Shown here one piece after another: positions 1 through 4,712 of a stretch of 5,703 bases of DNA (the stretch's first letter is position 1; every line of letters begins with the position of its first letter). Source of the stretch: Planctomycetaceae bacterium (GTDB taxonomy: Bacteria > Planctomycetota > Planctomycetia > Planctomycetales > Planctomycetaceae). The notes under the pieces are model-generated. The model saw only the letters and a program-made list of their open reading frames with translations, was not told where the DNA came from and did not search any database. Where the stretch lies: assembly GCA_003503535.1 (NCBI GenBank), contig DOCI01000022.1, forward strand, positions 2,150-7,852. Reading direction: 5' to 3'. The translations under genes were made by a program, and so were the position numbers.

Positions 1-345
1 CACATCATGAACTTTCGGCGTGGCTGCTGTTTATTGACCAGAGGTAGCGCGGTTTCAAATTCCTCAAAGTACAGATTGGAATCCGAAGCGATATTTATTT
101 TATCGACCATCATTTCCACCATTGCCTGAGCGCAACTGAGGACAATGAAATTCAATATGTTAGGAAGTATGTCTGGTAAAACAGGGACATCTTATTGTTT
201 CACTCAGCTACGTTACGTTTAAGATGACAAGGAAAATCCATTTCGTCCAGACCACGTTCTCAATGCTTGCAGAAATTAACAAACTTCGTCTAAAAACACC
301 TTTAGAAATTGATCTGCAGGTTCAATTCAAGCTTTACTCCGCGTT
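1..345. other. Left-edge stretch without a supported gene
   Basis: I see no convincing coding region here. A short minus-strand reading frame ends at the TGA at 7-5 and has an internal ATG near 122, but it has no Shine-Dalgarno sequence and no recognisable protein motif. A plus-strand frame from 224 runs into the 3' end of the isomerase gene and looks spurious. Downstream of the isomerase stop there is a small perfect AT-rich inverted repeat, TCTAAA-6-TTTAGA, at 289-306. It has no U-tract on the minus-strand side, so I do not call it a terminator. Confidence 0.5.
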
Positions 346-771
346 TCAGGCTTCAATTGAAATCATTTGCACACTCAACTCAAGTGGTTCTCCGGCGAGT
401 GGATGATTGGTATCGAGTGTGGCTTCTTCCTCACCCAGTTGAACAACCCAGGCATTCACTGCATACCCTTGAATCGTTGTCGATAATTGATCGCCTTTTT
501 GAATGCCGGACGGAAGGCAACCTCGAGGAACTGTCATCTGGCGTAAGTGGTCTCGCAACCCAAAACTTTCCTGAGGGTCGAGCTTGATTGTTTTCTCCTG
601 GCCCGGCTGCATTCCAATAATTTGTTTGCGGAATAAGGGGAGAAAGTGTTCATCAGCCAGATTCATGACCAGCGGTTTTCGCCCTGATGTGTCTTCAATG
701 ACTCCCCCATCACGCGTGCTGGCTCGATAGTGGATGGTGACGGTATCTGTTTCAATGGCGATCTTCTGCAT
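346..771 (-). CDS. FKBP-type peptidyl-prolyl cis-trans isomerase, FkpB/SlyD-like
   Basis: This is a predicted cytoplasmic proline isomerase and folding helper of 141 residues. From the chosen start, the FKBP first strand VTIHYRA is at residues 11-17, D27 lies in IEDTSG, and GMQPGQ (53-58) leads into LDPQESFG (64-71), the equivalent of the FKBP 'pe.AYG' segment. The closing strand LDTNHPLAGEPLELSV (119-134) closely matches the end of the insert-in-flap region in SlyD and E. coli FkpB/SlpA. There is no His/Cys-rich metal-binding tail, and the length fits FkpB (about 149 aa) better than SlyD. An in-frame ATG exists 8 codons upstream (795), but the ATG at 771 has GGAG at 780-783 with 8-base spacing, so I chose it. 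The canonical Gly of 'ipGfe' is replaced within LPLFRKQ, so catalytic strength is uncertain. There is no signal peptide. The gene stands alone and diverges from the kinase. Confidence 0.88.
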   Translation of the reverse strand: MQKIAIETDTVTIHYRASTRDGGVIEDTSGRKPLVMNLADEHFLPLFRKQIIGMQPGQEKTIKLDPQESFGLRDHLRQMTVPRGCLPSGIQKGDQLSTTIQGYAVNAWVVQLGEEEATLDTNHPLAGEPLELSVQMISIEA

Positions 772-779
772 AAAATTCA

Positions 780-783
780 CTCC
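780..783 (-). promoter_or_regulatory. Shine-Dalgarno sequence deciding the isomerase start
   Basis: On the minus strand GGAG lies 8 bases before the ATG at 771-769. The alternative ATG at 795-793 is preceded by no comparable purine tract, so the shorter protein is preferred. Confidence 0.65.
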
Positions 784-797
784 AGCGTTCCTCATAG

Positions 798-822
798 GAC
801 CGAACCGGTCGCAAGTATTGTA
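798..822 (-). promoter_or_regulatory. Possible -10 box followed by GC-rich inverted repeat before the isomerase gene
   Basis: Reading the minus strand, TACAAT (822-817) resembles a -10 box. It is followed by GACCG-3-CGGTC (810-798), a 5-bp inverted repeat starting about where transcription would begin and ending 26 bases before the chosen start codon. No good -35 box stands 16-18 bases upstream. A perfect TTGACA (869-864) is too far away, and no good -10 box follows it at the usual spacing. The repeat could be an operator or a small leader hairpin. Confidence 0.25.
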
Positions 823-1187
823 TCGAGAGATTCAATTTGTATTTGCAGCTATTGTGGCAGCAATGTCAATGTATTGCTCCGAGTTGCTTCTGTGCCTGAG
901 AATTACGATAATCAATGGATGCAGGTTGTATCAATTGTGCCGATTCTCAAACTTAGCGTAGGTTAGGTTCTTGTCAGAAGTTTGAAATTGGAGAGTTTTT
1001 GAAAAAAAAAGATCGCATCCCGCTGTCGACTCAGTCATGATTGACAATGAAAGTTTAATTGCCAGCCGCTGAAAATCATGTGTTGCTTTTCTGCCTCACG
1101 ATTTTTGATTTTTGATGCAATAACAGAACCTCATTCTTCGTCTTCGCTTGGGGGATATTTAAATAAACTCCTGATATACAGGGTTAA

Positions 1188-1263
1188 GACTGCTTGTCTG
1201 CAGGTCACGAGATTATTTTCAATCTCTTGGCGCAATATGTGCCACAGAGTATGTGACATATTG
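1188..1263 (+). repeat. Cluster of three inverted repeats upstream of the kinase
   Basis: Three stems follow one another. The first is GACTGC (1188-1193) with GCA(G)GTC (1200-1206), which has one bulged base. The second is GAGATT (1209-1214) with AATCTC (1221-1226), perfect with a 6-base loop. The third is CAATATGT (1233-1240) with ACATATTG (1256-1263), perfect over 8 bp and continued inward by CACA (1243-1246) with TGTG (1252-1255), giving 12 bp around a 5-base loop with a 2-base bulge. Strand is assigned by assumption, from the direction of the downstream kinase. The third stem is strong enough to be either a DNA binding site or an RNA hairpin. Confidence 0.5.
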
Positions 1264-1382
1264 ATTGAACGAGAAGTCCAGAGCGACTGAACACTGTTTA
1301 CACCAATGACATTATTTTTGGGACGATGAGGCCAGGGACCAGCCTCGTGATACAGGATACAAATAACTGGAAGGATTCACAG

Positions 1383-1408
1383 CGAGTCGTTTCGTACTCG
1401 GGGATGGA
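1383..1408 (+). promoter_or_regulatory. Kinase Shine-Dalgarno with adjoining inverted repeat
   Basis: The purine tract GGGGATGGA (1400-1408) precedes the ATG at 1415 by 6 bases and supports that start. Directly before it lies CGAGT-8-ACTCG (1383-1400), a 5-bp stem that could sit against the ribosome site in the mRNA. Whether it affects translation is not known. Confidence 0.5.
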
Positions 1409-1414
1409 AAAAGT

Positions 1415-2959
1415 ATGGCGCTGAAGTTGACCGCTGACTCATACATGGCTGGTGTTCGCGCCAGTGGATTAGTCGAACAGAAACTGTTGGACAATACACT
1501 GGCTGAGCTGAAACGTCATGGCCGAAAACTGGATGATGCGGATGACATTTCCAGCGAGTTCCTCAAACGGGGACTTATTACCGAATGGCAGGCCGAGAAA
1601 CTGTTGCAGGGACGGCACAAAGGTTTTGTCCTCGGACGTTATAAGCTGATGAATCTTCTCGGCCGCGGCGAAATGAGTGCCGTCTACATGGCTGAACATA
1701 TCGCCATGCAGCGAAAGTGCGCCATTAAAGTGCTTCCTGCGAACCGCGTGAAAGATACTTCTTATCTGGGGCGATTTCAGCGGGAAGCCCGAGCGGTCGC
1801 CACTCTGGATCATCCGAACATTGTCCGTGCTTACGATGTGGATCAGCAAAACGAAGGGGGAGCTGAAATCCACTTTCTGGTCATGGAGTATGTCGAAGGC
1901 CAGAGCATCGAAAAGCTGGTCAACAGCAAAGGACCAATGCCATTCGTCGAAATCGCTGACATCATTCGTCAGGCTGCCGAAGGGCTATTCCATGCTCACA
2001 ATGCTGGCCTTGTGCATCGAGACATCAAGCCCGGCAACCTGCTGGTCAGTCAAAATGGAACAGTTAAGTTACTCGATCTCGGGCTGGCTCGATTTTTCAA
2101 AGAAGACGGGGAAGAATCGCTAACGATTAAGCATGATGAAAAAGTGCTGGGGACAGCTGATTATCTGGCTCCTGAGCAAGCCGTCGACAGCCACAATGTC
2201 GATCAGCGGGGAGACATTTATAGTCTGGGATGCACGTTCTATTTTGCATTGACCGGTCATCCTCCCTTCACGGACGGAACCCTCGTGCAACGCTTGCTCG
2301 CTCATCAGACCCGTCAGCCCCCTTCGATTAAGGTCGATCGTCCGGACATTCCAGACAGCCTGCTGGCAATCGTCGAAAAAATGATGGCCAAGAAACGGGA
2401 AGATCGCTATCAAACGGCTCGCGAATTGGCCGATGATCTCACTCGCTGGCTCGGTCAAAACGGTAGTGATGACTGGAAACAGAAAAATATCCATCTGATC
2501 AGCATGTTGTATGGGACAGAACATGCTCGGGGCATGATGAACGCAGATCAACCGGCAGAGAAAAAGCCAAGCGTGAGTGATGAAGTTCGCCGGCGAAACA
2601 ATATTCGACCGAAAGAACGCTCGCTGGAGGACTCCACTCTCAGTCAGGCGAATACTTCTGCTCGACCACAACGTCGACCAGCTTCAGAGGGAGGCCCCAA
2701 ACGCCGCCGTCCCCTGCCTGCAAAAGGTTCGGTTGCCGGTCGCAATGTCGCACATACGGCCAAGCGTCAACTGGCTGAAGCCAAGGCTGTCAAAAATGAA
2801 CTTCCCTGGGTTTTGATTATTATTGCTCTGGTCGTGCTGACGATTGCGATCACATTTGGCGTTGCTTACTGGATGTTCTCCGGCAATAACACACCGAAAA
2901 CGACATCGTCTCAAACGATTGAGACGATTATAGCGACCACTTCGAATCGAAACGCATGA
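1415..2959 (+). CDS. Membrane-anchored Hanks-type Ser/Thr protein kinase
   Basis: This is a predicted transmembrane Ser/Thr kinase of 514 residues. Residues 1-75 form a lead-in containing RGLITEWQAEKLLQGRHKGF (52-71), typical of planctomycetal kinases. The kinase domain (about 76-346) carries the ATP loop GRGEMSAV (83-90), the ATP-binding Lys105 in AIKVL, the helix-C Glu124, the catalytic loop HRDIKPGN (201-208; Asp203 as catalytic base), DLG (221-223) in place of DFG, GTADYLAPE (246-254), Asp267 in DIYSLG and Arg331. All residues needed for activity are present. The loop has Glu86 and Ser88 where many relatives have Gly. Residues 376-463 are basic and Pro-rich, without a recognisable fold, followed by one membrane helix (about 464-487). 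The outer tail is only about 27 Thr/Ser-rich residues, so there is no PASTA or other external sensor domain. The start is supported by GGGGATGGA at 1400-1408. Substrates cannot be inferred from the neighbours. DLG is common in this group and is not a defect. Confidence 0.97.
   Translation: MALKLTADSYMAGVRASGLVEQKLLDNTLAELKRHGRKLDDADDISSEFLKRGLITEWQAEKLLQGRHKGFVLGRYKLMNLLGRGEMSAVYMAEHIAMQRKCAIKVLPANRVKDTSYLGRFQREARAVATLDHPNIVRAYDVDQQNEGGAEIHFLVMEYVEGQSIEKLVNSKGPMPFVEIADIIRQAAEGLFHAHNAGLVHRDIKPGNLLVSQNGTVKLLDLGLARFFKEDGEESLTIKHDEKVLGTADYLAPEQAVDSHNVDQRGDIYSLGCTFYFALTGHPPFTDGTLVQRLLAHQTRQPPSIKVDRPDIPDSLLAIVEKMMAKKREDRYQTARELADDLTRWLGQNGSDDWKQKNIHLISMLYGTEHARGMMNADQPAEKKPSVSDEVRRRNNIRPKERSLEDSTLSQANTSARPQRRPASEGGPKRRRPLPAKGSVAGRNVAHTAKRQLAEAKAVKNELPWVLIIIALVVLTIAITFGVAYWMFSGNNTPKTTSSQTIETIIATTSNRNA
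2905..2928 (+). repeat. Perfect 10-bp inverted repeat inside the kinase 3' end
   Basis: ATCGTCTCAA (2905-2914) and TTGAGACGAT (2919-2928) are perfect inverse complements around the 4-base loop ACGA. The repeat lies in the codons for the outer tail of the kinase, about 30 bases before the stop codon. There is no T-run after it, so it is not a standard terminator. It could be an RNA stability element or the first stem of the structured region that follows. Confidence 0.7.
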
Positions 2960-3105
2960 TCTTCTCCCTTTCGAGGGAAAGCGAGTTGCTCAAATTCTGT
3001 TTTCAAGCTTCAATTGCGTTATCAGCAATGATGCCAAACGGCAACACATCGCAAACGATGTTGCCGATAAGCCACTTGGCTGCCGGGCGGCTGGTCTCTC
3101 TTTGT

Positions 3106-3172
3106 TTTGTCGGTGTCGGATTGAGTGCATTCGTGTTGCGAACGAATCCTCAATCGCGTGCGACCCGACAAG
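3106..3172 (+). repeat. Long imperfect hairpin (24 Watson-Crick pairs)
   Basis: The pairing blocks are TTGTCGG (3107-3113) with CCGACAA (3165-3171), GTCG (3115-3118) with CGAC (3161-3164), GATTGAG (3119-3125) with CTCAATC (3149-3155), and ATTCGT (3129-3134) with ACGAAT (3142-3147), closing a 7-base loop. Interruptions are a single bulged T (3114), GCGTG on the right arm (3156-3160), and a TGC/C internal loop. T3106 and G3172 can add a wobble pair. I checked for attC-type core sites at the ends and did not see them. Confidence 0.75.
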
Positions 3173-3220
3173 CGCGGCATTGCAACCCGCGTCGTACAGG
3201 AATTACCGGACGTGCGCACG

Positions 3221-3255
3221 AACGGCCCGTGTCTCTGACACGTGGTCGTTTTTTT
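3221..3255 (+). terminator. Rho-independent terminator, plus strand
   Basis: AACGGCCCGTGTC (3221-3233) pairs with GACACG (3237-3242) and GGTCGTT (3244-3250) around the loop TCT, with one bulged T (3243) and one G-T pair. This gives 13 bp followed directly by a T-run that reaches 3255. It ends plus-strand transcription about 260 bases after the kinase stop. Confidence 0.88.
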
Positions 3256-3283
3256 ATGCGCTGAGTGCAATTTGAGCGTTATC

Positions 3284-3319
3284 AAAATAAAAAGCCGCCA
3301 TTCAATTAAGAATGGGGCT
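3284..3319 (-). terminator. Rho-independent terminator of the DUF1559 gene, minus strand
   Basis: On the minus strand AGCCCCATTC (3319-3310) pairs with GAATGG(C)GGCT (3303-3293) around a 6-base loop, with a single bulged C. The stem is followed by a T-rich tract TTTTATTTT (3292-3284). It stands 58 bases beyond the DUF1559 stop codon and faces the kinase-side terminator. Confidence 0.85.
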
Positions 3320-3376
3320 CGATTGGTGCTCAGAATTAATAGGGACATATTTACCGTTTAGTCTTGTATCCATTCA

Positions 3377-4414
3377 TTAAAATTCGCCAATGACTTTACC
3401 ATCATTACGAACGCTCAGGTTATGCCACGTGCCCAAGTCGATGTTTTCACTGATGCCGCGGACGGAGCCATCCATCAATTGGGCATTGACCGTTCCTTTA
3501 TGGTAGGAACGTGAAGTGATAACAGCATAAGTGGGATCGGTGCAGGCTTTCGCTTCTCGGCAGTTTGTGAAATCGCCATCGGGAGCAGTCGTTCCGCCCC
3601 CTGAAACTTGCACTTCTGTATTTGGTGTAAAAGTAGAGGTGAAACCGGTTTGATGGACCCGCCCATCAACCCATTCGGTATGTCCACTGCTTCCGTCTGC
3701 ACCAAATCCACCACCAGTTTTGAGGTCTTCTCCATCCCATGCGGTCAAATTCGGGATCGAGGGCATTGGTTCGTTGGTCGACGAGATTGGTGAACTACCA
3801 CTTGCAGAGGATCGCACGTATGGTGAAAAGGCTTTGACTTCTGCGAAGGAAATCGTATTTGTCAAACCGTCGGTAAAATCTCGATCTGCCCAGCTGCTGT
3901 TGGGGGCAAATGCTCCATTACCTTTGCTGAAACTACTGTTATTCCAGACAAACCAGGGGCCTGCATTGTAACCATAAGATGTCGGATAATGTTCCGTTCC
4001 CCGGGGTTTATCGCCAATATCCGAGGGACAAACATAAATTGCGACCCGCACATTGGCGGGCGGTGCTCCTTCTGTATAAGAATTCTCAAAATCCGCAATG
4101 TCGTAAAGCGCGGCCTGCTCAACGAATGGCATGATTCGAGCGTGAATCGACCATTGCCCACCCGGTGTCCCTGCCTGATCCATGCAGAACGCTGGTGGAA
4201 AAACGGTGTATGTATCCAGGTAATTGTGCAGTGCCAGGCCGATTTGCTTGAGATTGTTTTTGCATGAACTACGTCGAGCAGCCTCACGCGCCTGCTGGAC
4301 AGCTGGAAGTAGTAATGCCACCAGAATAGCGATGATCGCGATGACTACGAGCAATTCGATAAGAGTAAAAGCTTTCCGAATGTTAAACACGCTTCGATTA
4401 GGTAAGTCGTTCAT
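3377..4414 (-). CDS. DUF1559 family pseudopilin-like protein (prepilin-type N-terminus, H-X9-DG C-terminus)
   Basis: This 345-residue protein has a type IV prepilin-like start. A short basic leader (1-15) is followed by [20 protein letters not shown] (16-35), with the conserved Glu20 five residues into the mature part. The family continuation [12 protein letters not shown] (37-48) and [13 protein letters not shown] (53-65) follows. DUF1559 landmarks are [14 protein letters not shown] (181-194), [19 protein letters not shown] (244-262), and the C-terminal H-X9-DG motif (His305, Asp315-Gly316) ending at VIGEF. Such proteins should be processed by a prepilin peptidase and remain anchored by the N-terminal helix with the rest outside the cytoplasm. 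Their function is still unclear although planctomycetes carry many copies. The residue before the predicted cleavage is Ala15 where Gly is usual. The start is supported by GAGG at 4420-4423, 5 bases upstream. It is a single-gene unit with its own promoter, palindrome and terminator. Confidence 0.97.
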   Translation of the reverse strand: MNDLPNRSVFNIRKAFTLIELLVVIAIIAILVALLLPAVQQAREAARRSSCKNNLKQIGLALHNYLDTYTVFPPAFCMDQAGTPGGQWSIHARIMPFVEQAALYDIADFENSYTEGAPPANVRVAIYVCPSDIGDKPRGTEHYPTSYGYNAGPWFVWNNSSFSKGNGAFAPNSSWADRDFTDGLTNTISFAEVKAFSPYVRSSASGSSPISSTNEPMPSIPNLTAWDGEDLKTGGGFGADGSSGHTEWVDGRVHQTGFTSTFTPNTEVQVSGGGTTAPDGDFTNCREAKACTDPTYAVITSRSYHKGTVNAQLMDGSVRGISENIDLGTWHNLSVRNDGKVIGEF

Positions 4415-4419
4415 TGAAA

Positions 4420-4423
4420 CCTC
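4420..4423 (-). promoter_or_regulatory. Shine-Dalgarno of the DUF1559 gene
   Basis: Minus-strand GAGG stands 5 bases before the ATG at 4414-4412 and agrees with the start giving a normal short basic prepilin leader. Confidence 0.7.
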
Positions 4424-4450
4424 AGGAGTGGCACGCGGAGATGTTGGTAT

Positions 4451-4465
4451 TGAGACTCAGTCTCA
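4451..4465. promoter_or_regulatory. Operator-like perfect palindrome in the DUF1559 promoter
   Basis: TGAGACT-C-AGTCTCA is a perfect 7+1+7 palindrome. The expected transcription start (about 4467 on the minus strand, 7 bases past the -10 box) places it at about +2 to +16, a position where a bound dimer would block initiation or promoter escape. The 1-base centre suits a DNA-binding dimer better than an RNA hairpin. The regulator is unknown and none is encoded in this window. Confidence 0.55.
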
Positions 4466-4473
4466 GGCTATTC

Positions 4474-4501
4474 AGTATACTTGTTGAACTTTCTATGTCA
4501 A
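4474..4501 (-). promoter_or_regulatory. Near-consensus sigma-70-type promoter of the DUF1559 gene
   Basis: On the minus strand a perfect -35 box TTGACA (4501-4496), a 16-base spacer and the -10 box TATACT (4479-4474, 5 of 6 consensus) lie about 60 bases before the start codon. This is the clearest promoter in the window and implies housekeeping-sigma transcription, possibly limited by the overlapping start-site palindrome. Confidence 0.75.
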
Positions 4502-4697
4502 ACCTGCTCGAAATAAGTGAGGAAAGAATTCTCAGAATTTGACGACGAAACGATGCCGAATGAACCCAGCCTGCAGGCGAAATGTTTAATAACACCTTTT
4601 TATTTAAGGACTTAGGGATTTCTCTGGGATTCGGACATCATCTGGATTCATTGAGCCTTTCCATGCTAAACTCCCAGGAATATTCATCATTAAATTT

Positions 4698-4706
4698 AAG
4701 GGGGAG
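4698..4706 (+). promoter_or_regulatory. Strong Shine-Dalgarno before a non-standard start
   Basis: AAGGGGGAG lies 6 bases before ATT at 4713 in the reading frame of the membrane protein. The nearest ATG (4727) is in another frame and 20 bases away, so the tract points to ATT as initiator. Confidence 0.6.
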
Positions 4707-4712
4707 TTTCTC

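Larger units (their letters stand above)
772..1414. other. Long divergent intergenic region between isomerase and kinase
   Basis: No supported gene lies here. A 70-codon plus-strand frame (1078-1290) has no Shine-Dalgarno sequence and no recognisable motif. Visible items are a run of nine A residues (1002-1010), a tandem duplication of ATTTTTG (1101-1114), an extended -10-like TGaTATACA ending at 1180, a cluster of inverted repeats at 1188-1263, a weak stem around 1325-1350 (GAGGC-9-GCCTC core), and CGAGT-8-ACTCG (1383-1400) abutting the kinase Shine-Dalgarno. A region of this length with several stems suggests regulatory DNA, a long kinase 5' leader or a small RNA. I cannot choose among these from the sequence. 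Confidence 0.5.
3039..3255 (+). ncRNA. Candidate structured RNA (or kinase 3' UTR) ending in a terminator
   Basis: Successive stems can be drawn by hand on the plus strand. Stem A is 3039-3066 (11 bp, 2-base bulge, loop CAAA). Stem B is AGCC-ACTT-GGCT (3070-3081). Stem C is 3107-3171 (24 Watson-Crick pairs). Stem D is CGCGG (3173-3177) with CCGCG (3187-3191). The palindrome CGTGCGCACG follows at 3211-3220, then a terminator at 3221-3255. The island is richer in G+C than its flanks and carries no credible reading frame, both features common to structured RNAs. I found no convincing promoter directly before it, so processing from the kinase transcript is at least as likely as an independent gene. 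It shows no motif of RNase P RNA, SRP RNA or tmRNA that I can recognise. The family is unknown. Confidence 0.45.
2960..3376. other. Gene-free stretch between kinase and DUF1559 gene, mostly structured
   Basis: No protein gene is supported. A 102-codon plus-strand frame begins with ATGA overlapping the kinase stop (2956-2959), but it has no Shine-Dalgarno, has an Arg-rich uninformative translation, and runs through a terminator hairpin. A minus-strand frame (3348-3022) runs across the minus-strand terminator region and the same structures. The stretch contains TCCCT-TTCG-AGGGA at 2965-2978, the structured island 3039-3255, and two oppositely directed terminators. The outer parts (2980-3030 and 3256-3376) are visibly more AT-rich than the island. 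Confidence 0.6.
4415..4712. other. Divergent intergenic region between DUF1559 gene and membrane protein
   Basis: This 298-base region carries the DUF1559 promoter and palindrome on its left. On its right I find the perfect palindrome GCCTGCAGGC (4569-4578) and the Shine-Dalgarno of the membrane protein. A TTTCCA / TATTCA pair 17 bases apart (4658-4686) is the best plus-strand promoter I can offer and is weak. No gene is seen. Confidence 0.5.

Noticed and set aside
5..124. Short minus-strand frame at the left edge, possible gene remnant
   Set aside because: About 38 codons from its ATG, with no Shine-Dalgarno and nothing recognisable in the translation.
1002..1010. Minus-strand T-run as a terminator
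   Set aside because: No stable hairpin precedes it on the minus strand; only a 4-bp stem is visible nearby.
1078..1290. 70-codon plus-strand frame upstream of the kinase
   Set aside because: No ribosome site, no recognisable motif, and it overlaps the inverted-repeat cluster.
2120..2671. 183-codon minus-strand frame within the kinase
   Set aside because: It lies fully opposite a clear kinase coding sequence and its translation shows no family; it is a shadow frame.
2965..2978. Terminator directly after the kinase (TCCCT-TTCG-AGGGA)
   Set aside because: Only a 5-bp stem and no T-run follows; the convincing terminator is at 3221-3255.
344..3016. Near-identical 16-mers at 344-359 and 3001-3016 (15 of 16 match)
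   Set aside because: One such pair is expected fairly often by chance in a window of this size, and the flanks do not match.
3106..3172. Integron attC site
   Set aside because: The hairpin is of suitable size, but the end motifs of the RYYYAAC / GTTRRRY type are not at its boundaries and no integrase or cassette genes are present.
3039..3255. CRISPR array or known housekeeping RNA
   Set aside because: There are no regularly spaced direct repeats, and I see none of the signature motifs of RNase P RNA, SRP RNA or tmRNA.
2956..3264. 102-codon plus-strand frame overlapping the kinase stop by ATGA, suggesting a coupled gene
   Set aside because: It has no Shine-Dalgarno and an Arg-rich translation without recognisable motifs, and it runs through the long hairpin and the terminator, so it would end after the transcript does.
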